64,000 bases of DNA from Pseudomonas sp. Tri1 (GTDB lineage: Bacteria > Pseudomonadota > Gammaproteobacteria > Pseudomonadales > Pseudomonadaceae): NCBI RefSeq assembly GCF_017968885.1, contig NZ_CP072913.1, positions 4,634,001 to 4,698,000 on the forward strand, written 5' to 3'. The notes below the pieces were generated by a model. The model did not search any database. It was not told the origin of the DNA and worked only from the letters and a program-made list of their open reading frames with translations. Shown here piece by piece: positions 36,533 to 45,562 of this stretch (position 1 is the stretch's first letter; every line of letters starts with the position of its first letter). The translations under genes were made by a program, and so were the position numbers.

Positions 36533-37975
36533 TCAGGCCCGGCTACGCAGCCATTGCAAAAAGCGCTTCTTGGCAACCGGCTTGGGGAGCTCGCGGGTCA
36601 GGTTCTGGGCCAGGTGCATGCGCACGTCCAGCAGGTTTTTCATGGCGTCGTTGATGTCGCGACGGGCGTCTAGGCAGGGTTTGAGGTAGCTGTTTTCGAT
36701 GCGATAAAGGGTGCAGAAGGTCTTGGCCGAAAAGCTCGCCAGCGCAGCCTGCCCGGCGACGATCCCGGCTTCGCCGATCACCTCTCCCGGCCCCATGCGC
36801 CCGCCTTCGAACGGCTGGCCATTGCGCACAAGGCTCACGCTGACCACGCCGGACTCGATGATGAACAGATGATCGCTGACCTCCCCGGCTGCCAGGATCA
36901 CGTCACCGGCGCGGAAGGTTTGCAGGGTCATGTTCTGGCTGAAGGTTTCCTTTTCATCCTGGCGCAAGGTGGAGAAAATGTTCGAGCTTTCCAGCAACGC
37001 CCGGGGCCGCGACGCGCCATTGGCCGTGGCACTTTCGCTGGTGGACAACAGGCTCACGCCCGATGCCTGCAAATGCCGGAACGCCAGGTCGAACAGCTGG
37101 TTGCGCACCTCGCGTTTCTGGGCCCTGGAGGCGACGAACCCGCTGATCTCGTATTCGGCCCCGCCGCTGCCGCTGCTTTTGAGCGTCACACAGGGTGCCG
37201 GGTTGGTGAGCAAGGTACGACAGCCGATCATGGCCCGTTCCAGGGCATCGATCACGGTTTGAGGGCGCGCGTGAGGGCTGACCTCGACGCTGATGGACAA
37301 GCCATGGACATCGCTGGGTCGGCTGAAATTGATGACCTTGGCCTTGGCCGCCAGTGAGTTGGGGATCACCGCCATGCTGCCTTGGGCGGTCTGCAACCGT
37401 GTCGCCCGCCAGTCGATGTCAGTAACCCGGCCTTCGGTGCCATCGATGGAAATCCAGTCATCGAGCTGATAAGGCTTGGTGGTGTTGAGCACGATCCCGG
37501 AGAACACATCGCTGAGGGTGCTCTGCAAGGCCAGACCGACGATGATCGCCATCGCGCCAGACGTTGCCAGCACGCCCTTGACCGGCAAGTCCAGCACATA
37601 GGCCAGGGCCGCGATGACCGCGATCAGGAAAATCACCGCGCCCAGCAAGTCCTGCAGCAACCGCCCGGTATGGCCGACCCGCTGCATCATCGCCGCGCCG
37701 ATCATCACCGTCAGGGTTCGCGCGGCGAACAACCACCAGGCAATCTGCAAACCGGTGGCCGCCAAGTGCCGCGGCACGTCGTCGACCCACTGCGCCGGCT
37801 CCATGGGGTTGAGGCCCTCGTTGAACAGCAGCATGCTGAACAACGAGAAGATCAGCAGCCGCCCGCCGATTTTCCAGTAGGTCCGATCCGCACTGACCAG
37901 ACGCCACATCAGGAGGTCGAGCGCAAGCAGCACCAGGGCACAGAGCAGCGGGTGCTCGGAGATCAGAGACAGCAT
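36533..37975 (-). CDS. MscS-family channel with C-terminal cyclic-nucleotide-binding domain
   Basis: A 480-residue membrane protein. About four N-terminal helices (residues 1-170) are followed by the MscS pore helix and beta domain (AIIVGLALQSTLSDVFSGIVL, then INFSRPSDVHGLSI). Residues about 330-450 form a cNMP-binding fold (FRAGDVILAAGEVSDHLFIIESG ... GPGEVIGEAG, quoted in part) with the GE phosphate-cassette element. This is the bCNG architecture, in which the nucleotide, rather than tension alone, may gate the pore. The ATG at 37975 is preceded by GGAG; an in-frame GTG at 38014 would add 13 residues. Confidence 0.9.
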   Translation of the reverse strand: MLSLISEHPLLCALVLLALDLLMWRLVSADRTYWKIGGRLLIFSLFSMLLFNEGLNPMEPAQWVDDVPRHLAATGLQIAWWLFAARTLTVMIGAAMMQRVGHTGRLLQDLLGAVIFLIAVIAALAYVLDLPVKGVLATSGAMAIIVGLALQSTLSDVFSGIVLNTTKPYQLDDWISIDGTEGRVTDIDWRATRLQTAQGSMAVIPNSLAAKAKVINFSRPSDVHGLSISVEVSPHARPQTVIDALERAMIGCRTLLTNPAPCVTLKSSGSGGAEYEISGFVASRAQKREVRNQLFDLAFRHLQASGVSLLSTSESATANGASRPRALLESSNIFSTLRQDEKETFSQNMTLQTFRAGDVILAAGEVSDHLFIIESGVVSVSLVRNGQPFEGGRMGPGEVIGEAGIVAGQAALASFSAKTFCTLYRIENSYLKPCLDARRDINDAMKNLLDVRMHLAQNLTRELPKPVAKKRFLQWLRSRA

Positions 37976-38049
37976 CGGCACAGCTCCAAGAAGATCATTG
38001 GCGAAGATTGGCACAGATTGAACACGGCGTGGAGCTCACCACAAAAACC

Positions 38050-38140
38050 CTGTGGGAGCGAGCTCGCTCGCGATGGCGGTGTATCGATCAATGATGCATC
38101 GACATTCAGATCGCTATCGCGAGCAAGCTCGCTCCCACAG
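38050..38140. repeat. REP doublet
   Basis: Inverted pair of REP copies between the channel and pirin genes. Confidence 0.85.
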
Positions 38141-38153
38141 CGATTGTGTCGCC

Positions 38154-39020
38154 TCAGTCATCCATCTGGCCGAAGCGCCCGGAGTGGAAATCGCTGAAGG
38201 CCTGGTGGATTTCCTGCTCGCTGTTCATCACGAACGGGCCATGACCAACGATGGGTTCGTCGATGGGCTCGCCGCTGAGCAGCAGCACCACTGCATCGTT
38301 GTCGGCTTGCAAACTCAACTGGTCACCGGCGCGCTCGAACAGTGCCAACTGCCCGGCCTCGACCCGTTCACGTCCATTGGCCTGGACCGAACCGCGCAGC
38401 ACCACCAAGGCGGTGTTGTGGCCTTCATGCAAATCAAGGATCAGGTCTTTCCCGGCATTCAAGCGGATGTCCCAGACATCGATGGGCGTGAAGGTCTTCG
38501 CAGGGCCTTGTTGCCCCTCGAAGGTCCCGGCAATCAGGCGCAGATTGCCAGCGCCGTCCTTCAGGGCGATGTTCGGAATGTCGCCCTTGAGCAGGGTCTG
38601 GTAGCCGGCCGGGGCCATTTTGTCCTTGGCCGGCAGGTTGACCCACAGTTGGACCATTTCCATGAAGCCACCCTGGCGGGCAAAGGCTTCGGAGTGGAAT
38701 TCTTCGTGGATGATCCCGGACGCGGCGGTCATCCACTGCACATCGCCAGGGCCGATCTTGCCGCCACTGCCGGTGGAATCCCGGTGTTCCAGTTCGCCCT
38801 GATAGACGATGGTCACGGTTTCGAAGCCGCGATGCGGGTGTTGGCCGACGCCGCGACGCTCAGTGGTGGGGGTGAATTCGCTGGGGGCCGCGTGGTCCAG
38901 CAGCAGGAACGGGCTGATGTGCTTGCCCAGGTTGTCGTAGGAAAACAGCGTGCGGACCGGGAAACCATCGCCGACCCAATGGGGCCGCGGGCTGGTGTAG
39001 AGGCCGATGATGTTTTTCAT
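38154..39020 (-). CDS. Pirin family protein
   Basis: A 288-residue bicupin. The N-terminal cupin keeps the metal histidines in GQHPHRGFETVT and GIIHEEFHS, and the C-terminal cupin is the usual degenerate copy. Bacterial pirins include quercetin dioxygenases and proteins that tune pyruvate dehydrogenase; which applies here cannot be told. No signal peptide. Start at 39020 (MKNIIGLYTSPRPHWVGDGFPV in part) is the family start. Monocistronic. Confidence 0.93.
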   Translation of the reverse strand: MKNIIGLYTSPRPHWVGDGFPVRTLFSYDNLGKHISPFLLLDHAAPSEFTPTTERRGVGQHPHRGFETVTIVYQGELEHRDSTGSGGKIGPGDVQWMTAASGIIHEEFHSEAFARQGGFMEMVQLWVNLPAKDKMAPAGYQTLLKGDIPNIALKDGAGNLRLIAGTFEGQQGPAKTFTPIDVWDIRLNAGKDLILDLHEGHNTALVVLRGSVQANGRERVEAGQLALFERAGDQLSLQADNDAVVLLLSGEPIDEPIVGHGPFVMNSEQEIHQAFSDFHSGRFGQMDD

Positions 39021-39138
39021 GCTGTGTCTCCAAATCGGGTATTGCGATTAATGGACACAGGATAAAACCGACACCTTTAGAGCACTAGACTGCAAAAACC
39101 GGCCTTAGCGTTCTACCTGGGGAACGGTGATCGAAAAC

Positions 39139-39228
39139 TGTGGGGGCGAGCTTGCTCGCGATTGCGCTCTATCAGTCAATGATGCATCGACGGTCAGGCC
39201 GCTATCGCGAGCAAGCTCGCTCCCACAG
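39139..39228. repeat. REP doublet
   Basis: Inverted pair of REP copies between pirin and the NarL-type regulator gene. Confidence 0.85.
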
Positions 39229-39245
39229 CTTTTGGTGTGGTTCAT

Positions 39246-39860
39246 TCACAGATGATTGCGCTTGGCAAAATCCGACAGGCCCACCAACGATTTCAACCCA
39301 AGCTTCTCCAGCAAGCGGGTCTTGTAGGTGCTGACGGTTTTTGGGCTCAGGAACAGGTTTTCGGCGATGTCCTTGCCGCGCATGCCCATGGACAGCATGC
39401 GCAGAATGGACAGCTCGCGAGTGGAGAGACTCTCCAGGGCCTGCTGTTCGGTGCGCTGTTGAAAATCCAGCCTGACGGACATTTGCGGGAAATAAGCGTA
39501 ACCGGACTTGAGCGCATGAATGGCTTTGATCAGCTCCTTCAGGTCGCTTTTCTTGGTCACAAACCCCCGGGCACCGGCCGAGATGCAACGGTTGCAGAAG
39601 TGCTGCGCGTCCTGGGAAGTGAATACCAGCACGGCGCACTCAGGAAACTGGGCCATGATCCAGACCAGCAAGTCCAGGCCATCGAACCCGTTCATTACCA
39701 GATCCAGGATCACCAGGTCTGGCGCACTCTCCTTGATGAGGGCCCTGGCATCGGTTGCGCCGGCGGCATCCCTGACGCGGTTGAACCCCTCGTTCTGGCA
39801 GATAAGCCGCAATGCCCCTCGTATGACAGGGTGGTCATCCACGATCAACACGTCTTTCAA
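39246..39860 (-). CDS. NarL/BvgA-type response regulator
   Basis: A 204-residue regulator: a receiver with DD at 8-9 and phospho-Asp53 in LVILDLVMNG, plus a LuxR-type helix-turn-helix (LSTRELSILRMLSMGMRGKDIAENLFLSPKTVSTYKTRL, quoted in part) ending LVGLSDFAKRNHL. It most resembles BvgA/EvgA/RocA partners of BvgS-like kinases, fitting the kinase two genes upstream. The start is probably TTG at 39860, exactly where family members begin (KDVLIVDDHP); ATG at 39899 or an extension to 39965 are alternatives. Likely third gene of a kinase - degenerate receiver - regulator unit. Confidence 0.88.
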   Translation of the reverse strand: MKDVLIVDDHPVIRGALRLICQNEGFNRVRDAAGATDARALIKESAPDLVILDLVMNGFDGLDLLVWIMAQFPECAVLVFTSQDAQHFCNRCISAGARGFVTKKSDLKELIKAIHALKSGYAYFPQMSVRLDFQQRTEQQALESLSTRELSILRMLSMGMRGKDIAENLFLSPKTVSTYKTRLLEKLGLKSLVGLSDFAKRNHL

Positions 39861-39974
39861 GGCAGTTCCCCAAGTCAATACAAACGACACCGGTGCCATG
39901 ACCGCACCGGACTCTTGCACACGTGCCAAGTCATGCCACCTGTCAGACCTGACAGTGCAGACCAACGGTCTGGC

Positions 39975-40409
39975 TCAGCGTCCATGGCCCTGCCTGAGGG
40001 ACTGCCCCCACGGTTGCAGCGGCTCATGGACTTGCGGGTCAACCCGCGCCATCAGGCACCGCAGTGAAGCGAGGTCAGGCAGTGGGGCCTGGCTCAGGTG
40101 CATGCTCGATCGGCGCGCGCCAGGCACCGGCGACTGACTGGCCGGTTGAGTGTTGTAAATCATCCCGTGACGAACCTGTGGGTTATAGATAACAAAATCG
40201 TGCAGGTCCAGCGCCCCACCTGCGAGCTCTGCGTTGACGACAATCAGGTCGAACGGCTCGCTGCCGTACTCCACCAGCGTCAGTAATTCCTGCAAATTGC
40301 TCACGGGGACAACCCGGAAATAACCCTGTTGGTTGAACAGGCGCTCCAGCACTATTCGATGGGTATGTTGTGTATCGGCAATCAAGATACGGAGTGCTTT
40401 GTTCGGCAT
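39975..40409 (-). CDS. Degenerate receiver-like protein
   Basis: A 144-residue protein whose first 90 residues follow the receiver fold (ALRILIADTQHTHRIVLERLF ..., partial) but lack the phosphorylation chemistry. The acidic pair is reduced to one Asp (AD-T at 11-13), the acceptor Asp is Asn59 (DLIVVNAEL; codon AAC), and the conserved Thr and Lys are not found. The last 45 residues are a Pro/Gln-rich tail of unknown role. The start at 40409 (MPNKALRIL) was chosen over 40445. It lies between the BvgS-like kinase and the NarL-type regulator and may act as a non-phosphorylated binding partner or decoy. Confidence 0.7.
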   Translation of the reverse strand: MPNKALRILIADTQHTHRIVLERLFNQQGYFRVVPVSNLQELLTLVEYGSEPFDLIVVNAELAGGALDLHDFVIYNPQVRHGMIYNTQPASQSPVPGARRSSMHLSQAPLPDLASLRCLMARVDPQVHEPLQPWGQSLRQGHGR

Positions 40410-40533
40410 GGCAAGCTTTCCAATAGCAACGCGCCAGGTAGGCACCGGCTCAAGAACATTAAAGGCCGTCAGGCTAGAGGAAGCTTTTGAAGGGCGATGT
40501 AGGACTAATCCTAAAATGAGGACGGATATAGCC

Positions 40534-43500
40534 TCACATCTCGATTTTCAGTCGTTCAGCCAGGTGGTCCATGGCTTGGTGAAGTTCTTCCACGGCTTCG
40601 GCGAGCAGCAACGTGTCGCCTCCCCGACAAGCACTTTCCAGCGCCTCGCAGGCGGCGATCAGGCGTTGCGCTTGGATGATTCGCGCCCCGCCCTTGATCC
40701 GGTGCGCCAAGTCCGCCAGGCCCGGCAAGTCTTGTCGGGTGGCCAGGTGCAGCAATCGCGCCTGATCCTCGGCATTGCTGCTGACCAGTTCCGCCAGCAG
40801 CGTCCTGATGGCGGTCGCATCGCCGCCAATCAGTTGTTCGAGGCTGCTCAAGTCGATGTCATCGATGGCCGAAGGTGTCACAGCGTCCGCGGTGACCGCA
40901 GCCAGGCACCCATTGAGTTCCCTGAGGCCGATGGGTTTGAACAAGCAGTCGTCCATCCCGGCTTCGAGGCAGCGGGACTTTTCCTCGGGCTGGGCATTGG
41001 CCGTGAACCCCAGGATTACCGTCGGTACCAAGCCTCGGGCGCGCTCCTCGTCACGAATGGCCCGGGCCAGTTCGTAGCCACTCAGCAACGGCATGTTGCA
41101 GTCGGTGATGACGACATCGAAAAGGCCGGCGCGCCACGCATGCAGCCCCTGGACACCGTCCTCGGCAGCCTCGACACAATGCCCCAGATAGTTCAGTTGC
41201 TGGGACAGCAGCAGGCGGTTGGCCGGGTAATCGTCAACCACTAGAATGCTCAGCGCCCGCCCCGCCCCCAGCACCTCGTCCGAGTCCACCGGGGCTTGCG
41301 CCAAGGTGTCGAGCACCGGCAGGTTCAGCAGGACTTCGACCTGCGTGCCCTCCCCCGGCATGCTGCTCAACGCCAGGGTGCCGCCCATCATTTCGCACAA
41401 GGTGCGGCTGATCACCAGGCCCAGCCCGGAACCACTGCGGGCCGACTGGGCGTTATCGCTGGCCTGGGTAAAGGGGCTGAACAGGCGTCGCTGGTCCTCC
41501 AGGGAAATACCGCAGCCGCTGTCCTCGACCCGCAGGCAGACGCCCAGACGCCCGCCCTCAAGGCCCGGTTCGCCGCGCACACTCAGGCGCACCTGGCCCT
41601 GATCAGTGAACTTGAGTGCATTGCCCAACAGGTTCGAGACGATCTGCTTGAAGCGCAACGGGTCGATCAATACGGCGCGGTCGATCGCGGCATCCAGGTC
41701 CAGTTGCAGGCGCAGGTGCTTCTGCCGGGCCAGGCCTTCGAACATTCGCGCCACCGACTCGAGCAACTCCCGCAGGTTGGCCCGCTCTGGCGCCAGCGAC
41801 AGCTTGCCCGACTCGATGCGGGCGATGTCGAGAATGTCGCCAATCAGCTCCAGCAGACCCCGGGCGGCCCCCGACGCGACTTCGATGGCAACCCGGTCCA
41901 TCACACCCTGGTCGGCTTTTTTCAGGGCCAGTTCCAGCATGCCGATCACCGCGTTCATGGGTGTGCGGATTTCATGGCTCATGGTCGCCACGAAAGTGGT
42001 CTTGGCCCGATTGGCGTCGTCGGCGCGCTCCTTGGCCACCCGCAACTGCTCCAGCAGCCGCCGCAGGTACGCGACCCAACCAAAGGCCAGCAGCAAGAGC
42101 AGCGCGGCGATGGCAAACCCTTGGACGATGGTCGTGCGGTTACGCAGCCAGTAGCTATCATCGATCACCACTTCACTGCGCCAGCGGTTGGTCAGCTCGT
42201 CCATCTCTTCGGGGGAAATGCTCAACAGCGCCTTGTCCAGGATCGAATAGAGCTCCAATGCTCCCCGATTCGTCGCCAGGGCAACGCGCGCCGGCAAAGT
42301 GCCCACGGTGCTGGTGACCTGCAGCTTGTCGCGGTACTGACGGGAGATCAGGTAGCGGGCGCTGATCAGCGGATTGATCGCACCGTCCGCCGCGCCGGCG
42401 GCGACCATGGCCATGGCGTCGGCGGTATTCTGCGCCACCACCAACTGCACGCGGGGAAACTGCTCCAGCAGGAACTCGCGCAGCACGTTGCCACGCACCA
42501 GCGCCAGGCGTTTGCCGGCCATCTGGTCCAGGGTCAGCGGGACTTTGTCCCGAGCGGGCACCACCAACACGAACGGGTTCGTCAGGTACGGTCGGGTAAA
42601 ACGCAATTGGTCTTCGAGTTCGGCGCTGGGTATGGCGGTAGCCAAAATGTCCGCCTTGCCGCTCTCGATCTGCCCGATCAGGTCGTCAACCGAGCCACCC
42701 CGCTGCACGTCGAATTTCAAACCGGTGCGCAAGCTGATCCGGGCCAGCACATCGGCGCCGATGCCGCGCAAATGGCCTTGCTCGTCGAAGAACGTCAGCG
42801 GCAGGAAATTTTCGTTGACCGCCACCTTGATCCGCGGATGGGCGTCCAGCCAGCGCTGTTCCTTGACACTGAAATGCAACGCTTGCTGACCCGGCATGCT
42901 CGCGCCGCCAGCACTCCAGCGGCGCAGGATGCTCATGCGTTCGCCAGCGGGAATGGCTTGCAGCGCCGCGTTGACCACGGGCAACAAGCGCCCATTGTCG
43001 CGCCTGAGCGCAAAGGCGAATGGCTGCACTTCCATGCGGGAAAAGTCCGCCAGTTGGATATTGTTCAGGTAATTCTTGCTGATCAGGTAATTGGCACTGA
43101 TCGAATCCCCCAGATAGACGTCGGCCTGACCAAACGCCACGGCGCCGATGGCGCTCAAGGTCGAGGGATACAACTGCAAGGACGCCTTGGGATAGAAGGC
43201 CTCGACTGTCTCCGGCGGCAAGTAGTGATAAAGCATCGCGACCCGTTTGTCCGCCAGGTCCGCAGGCAAGTCCTGGCTGTCGTCGATGCGCGCCACCAGG
43301 GTGGGCAAGTCATCGGCGTAGGCCTGGGACATCGCCAGGTCCGGGTCACTGGCCTCGAAACCGTTGGCGGTGCCGAGCAGGTCAACCTCGCCGCTGCGCA
43401 GGGCCTGGAGCGATTCGGCACGGGACGGATAGCGCTGCACCTGCACCTTGACGTGCAATAACTGCCCGAGCAACTGGGCATAGTCAGCGGTCAGCCCTTC

Positions 43501-43740
43501 ATAGTCTGTGCCATTGCCGGTGATGCCGAAAGGTGGGTCGTCTGGCGCCGAGGCGCCCAGCAGCAACGTGCCCTTTTGCCGCAGCCAGGTCCAATCGGCC
43601 TCGTCCAGGGACACCGAATAGTCGCTCACATTGGAACGCCCGAGCACATCCAGCAACTCGGGTGCCGCGCCAACGGTTGGCGCCACACTCAATGAGCCCA
43701 GCAACAGCGCCGCCAGGCCTGTGCGTAAAAGCAGCTTCAT
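40534..43740 (-). CDS. BvgS/EvgS-like hybrid sensor kinase
   Basis: A 1068-residue phosphorelay sensor. A signal peptide (ending PTVGAAPE) precedes two periplasmic solute-binding (Venus-flytrap) domains (about 45-265 and 280-500). Then come a membrane helix (about 525-545), HisKA with His589 in MSHEIRTPMNAV, HATPase (NLLGNALKF, DSGCGIS, SGLGLVISRTL), a receiver with Asp880 in VVITDCNMP, and a C-terminal Hpt with His1013 in LAHRIKGG. The His-Asp-His path needs an outside regulator, likely the NarL-type protein downstream. The start at 43740 fits the signal peptide; an in-frame extension to 43794 resembles a relic of another gene. Confidence 0.92.
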   Translation of the reverse strand: MKLLLRTGLAALLLGSLSVAPTVGAAPELLDVLGRSNVSDYSVSLDEADWTWLRQKGTLLLGASAPDDPPFGITGNGTDYEGLTADYAQLLGQLLHVKVQVQRYPSRAESLQALRSGEVDLLGTANGFEASDPDLAMSQAYADDLPTLVARIDDSQDLPADLADKRVAMLYHYLPPETVEAFYPKASLQLYPSTLSAIGAVAFGQADVYLGDSISANYLISKNYLNNIQLADFSRMEVQPFAFALRRDNGRLLPVVNAALQAIPAGERMSILRRWSAGGASMPGQQALHFSVKEQRWLDAHPRIKVAVNENFLPLTFFDEQGHLRGIGADVLARISLRTGLKFDVQRGGSVDDLIGQIESGKADILATAIPSAELEDQLRFTRPYLTNPFVLVVPARDKVPLTLDQMAGKRLALVRGNVLREFLLEQFPRVQLVVAQNTADAMAMVAAGAADGAINPLISARYLISRQYRDKLQVTSTVGTLPARVALATNRGALELYSILDKALLSISPEEMDELTNRWRSEVVIDDSYWLRNRTTIVQGFAIAALLLLLAFGWVAYLRRLLEQLRVAKERADDANRAKTTFVATMSHEIRTPMNAVIGMLELALKKADQGVMDRVAIEVASGAARGLLELIGDILDIARIESGKLSLAPERANLRELLESVARMFEGLARQKHLRLQLDLDAAIDRAVLIDPLRFKQIVSNLLGNALKFTDQGQVRLSVRGEPGLEGGRLGVCLRVEDSGCGISLEDQRRLFSPFTQASDNAQSARSGSGLGLVISRTLCEMMGGTLALSSMPGEGTQVEVLLNLPVLDTLAQAPVDSDEVLGAGRALSILVVDDYPANRLLLSQQLNYLGHCVEAAEDGVQGLHAWRAGLFDVVITDCNMPLLSGYELARAIRDEERARGLVPTVILGFTANAQPEEKSRCLEAGMDDCLFKPIGLRELNGCLAAVTADAVTPSAIDDIDLSSLEQLIGGDATAIRTLLAELVSSNAEDQARLLHLATRQDLPGLADLAHRIKGGARIIQAQRLIAACEALESACRGGDTLLLAEAVEELHQAMDHLAERLKIEM

Positions 43741-43794
43741 CTGGATCAGGTTGTTTCGCTTGGCGTAATCGGCCCGGCGCACCACTGACTTCAC
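43741..43794 (-). pseudogene. Relic of a response-regulator C-terminus ahead of the kinase
   Basis: Eighteen codons in frame with the kinase read VKSVVRRADYAKRNNLIQ. They align with the last residues of the NarL-type regulator in this window (LKSLVGLSDFAKRNHL), sharing K-S-V-D-A-K-R-N-L positions. A TGA lies three codons further up, and no regulator domain is seen beyond it. It looks like the end of a lost or truncated regulator gene that once preceded the kinase. Confidence 0.45.
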
Positions 43795-43949
43795 CGTAAG
43801 TCAGGGTGACCGGCTGATGGGTTCAGACTGCCAATACGAGGGAACAGCGAACCGAGCCTTTCAAACAGCGGGAGGCGTGCAGTGAGTGTAGGAAGTTTCT
43901 GAGGAATTTCCTGCGAGTTACCCGAGGCCGGCTTGCCCAGGGACCAGAA

Positions 43950-44041
43950 CTGTGGGAGCGAGCTTGCTCGCGATGGCGTCAGTTCAGCCAATATTGAAGT
44001 TGACTGACACTACGCCATCGCGAGCAAGCTCGCTCCCACAG
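43950..44041. repeat. REP doublet
   Basis: Inverted pair of REP copies in the gap between the kinase and pvdA. The rest of 43795-44082 shows no gene. Confidence 0.85.
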
Positions 44042-44082
44042 GGTTTTGCGTTGCATTGACTGGCGCGTAGCGCGGCTCTGGC

Positions 44083-45417
44083 CTACACAGCGGCCAACAA
44101 CACATCTCGCACCGCACGAGCCTGCCCGCGATGGTTCCCGTGTTCATACAGCGAGCCGGCAATCTCATCGGCACGCACCGGCAAGATCGACAGCAAGGTA
44201 TCGCTAAGGCCATGGCTGGCCTGGCAGAAGCCCTGCATGTAGATCGCCGCCTTGCAGCGCTCGTCGGTGATCAACTTGTAATTGCGGTCCACCTCGAAAT
44301 CACCCAGGTACTGTGCAAGCGGGCCTAGCAGCGTGCGGTGCATCTGCCGTTCGTAACCGGTGGCCAGCACCACCGCGTCATAGCGGCGCACGGTCAGCTC
44401 GCCGGTGGCGTTGTTGCGTACCGTCAGTTCCACCCCGGCGTCGGTGGCCGTGGCTTTCTCCACCGTGGTCAAGGTACGGAACGCATGCCGCGCCACGCCG
44501 GAGACTTTCTGGCGATAGAAAATCCCGTAGATGCGTTCGATCAAGTCGATGTCCACCACCGAATAGTTGGTGTTGTGGTATTCGTTGACCAGGCGCTCGC
44601 GCTCGCTGTGGGGTTGCTGGAACACCAGGTCGGTGAATTCCGGCGAAAACACTTCGTTGACGAACGGGCTGTCGTCCGCCGGCTTGAGGGCCGAGCCGCG
44701 CAGGATCATGTCGACTTGCACCGAAGGGAAGCTGTCGTTGAGGTCGATGAAGGCTTCCGCCGCGCTCTGGCCGCCGCCGATGATCGCGATATTCATCGGC
44801 TGGCCGCTCACGCACGGCTGGGTCGCCATGCGCTCCAGGTACTGGGAATGGTGGAACACCCGGCTGTCACCCTTGAAGGCCTTGAACACTTCGGGAATGC
44901 GCGGCGTACCGCCGGCACTGACCACTACCGAACGGGCGGTGCGTACGAACTCTTCGCCCTGGGTATTGCGGGAAATCACCCGCAGCGCTTCAACCTGCTG
45001 GTTGTGCAGCACCGGTTCGATGCGCAGCACTTCTTCGCCATAACGACTCTGTTCGCTGAAATGCCCGGCGACCCAGCGCAGGTAGTCGTTAAACTCCATC
45101 CGGCATGGGTAGAACGTGCCGAGGTTGATGAAATCCACCAGGCGACCGTGGTGCTTGAGGTAATTGACGAACGAGTAAGGGCTGGTGGGGTTGCGCAGGG
45201 TCACCAGGTCCTTGAGGAAAGAGATCTGCAACTCGCTCTGGGTCACCAGGGTGTTGCCGTGCCAGCGGTAATCGGCCTGTTTGTCGAGGAACAGCACATC
45301 CAGTTCGCCCTGGACCGGGCCCCGCTCCTGCAGCGCGATGGCCAGCGCCAGGTTCGAGGGGCCGAAGCCGATGCCGATCAAGTCGTGAACGACGGGCGAT
45401 GCAATTGCCTGTGTCAT
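44083..45417 (-). CDS. pvdA: L-ornithine N5-monooxygenase PvdA
   Basis: A 444-residue FAD/NADPH enzyme that makes N5-hydroxyornithine for pyoverdine. The FAD-binding GIGFGPSNLALA is near the N-terminus, the NADPH-binding IIGGGQSAAE is about midway, and the ATGYE motif of the class is near the C-terminus; STNYS-type substrate residues occur in HNTNYSVVD. The length matches PvdA. AGAGG lies upstream of the ATG at 45417. A perfect PvdS box (45514-45537) drives it. fpvI lies upstream on the same strand, 145 bp away, with its own Fur-controlled promoter. Confidence 0.95.
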   Translation of the reverse strand: MTQAIASPVVHDLIGIGFGPSNLALAIALQERGPVQGELDVLFLDKQADYRWHGNTLVTQSELQISFLKDLVTLRNPTSPYSFVNYLKHHGRLVDFINLGTFYPCRMEFNDYLRWVAGHFSEQSRYGEEVLRIEPVLHNQQVEALRVISRNTQGEEFVRTARSVVVSAGGTPRIPEVFKAFKGDSRVFHHSQYLERMATQPCVSGQPMNIAIIGGGQSAAEAFIDLNDSFPSVQVDMILRGSALKPADDSPFVNEVFSPEFTDLVFQQPHSERERLVNEYHNTNYSVVDIDLIERIYGIFYRQKVSGVARHAFRTLTTVEKATATDAGVELTVRNNATGELTVRRYDAVVLATGYERQMHRTLLGPLAQYLGDFEVDRNYKLITDERCKAAIYMQGFCQASHGLSDTLLSILPVRADEIAGSLYEHGNHRGQARAVRDVLLAAV

Positions 45418-45513
45418 GTCCAGTGTCCTCTGGAGAAGCCCCGCAACAGGGCGCAAAAAGCCTGGGGAACCTGACCAGCGTTTGTGGGGCCGGCAAGTCG
45501 TCTGTTGAGAGGA

Positions 45514-45537
45514 ACGAGGACAATGAAAAAAAATTTA
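45514..45537 (-). promoter_or_regulatory. PvdS (iron-starvation) box of pvdA
   Basis: TAAAT-N16-CGT exactly, within the pvdA upstream region, read on the minus strand (TAAAT at 45533-45537, CGT at 45514-45516). Confidence 0.88.
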
Positions 45538-45562
45538 CCGCGATGCGATCAGCGTGGGCCGA

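Noticed and set aside
41296..43461. A 721-codon plus-strand frame opposite the BvgS-like kinase
   Set aside because: The minus-strand kinase has full domain structure; the antisense text is Gln/His-rich without motifs.
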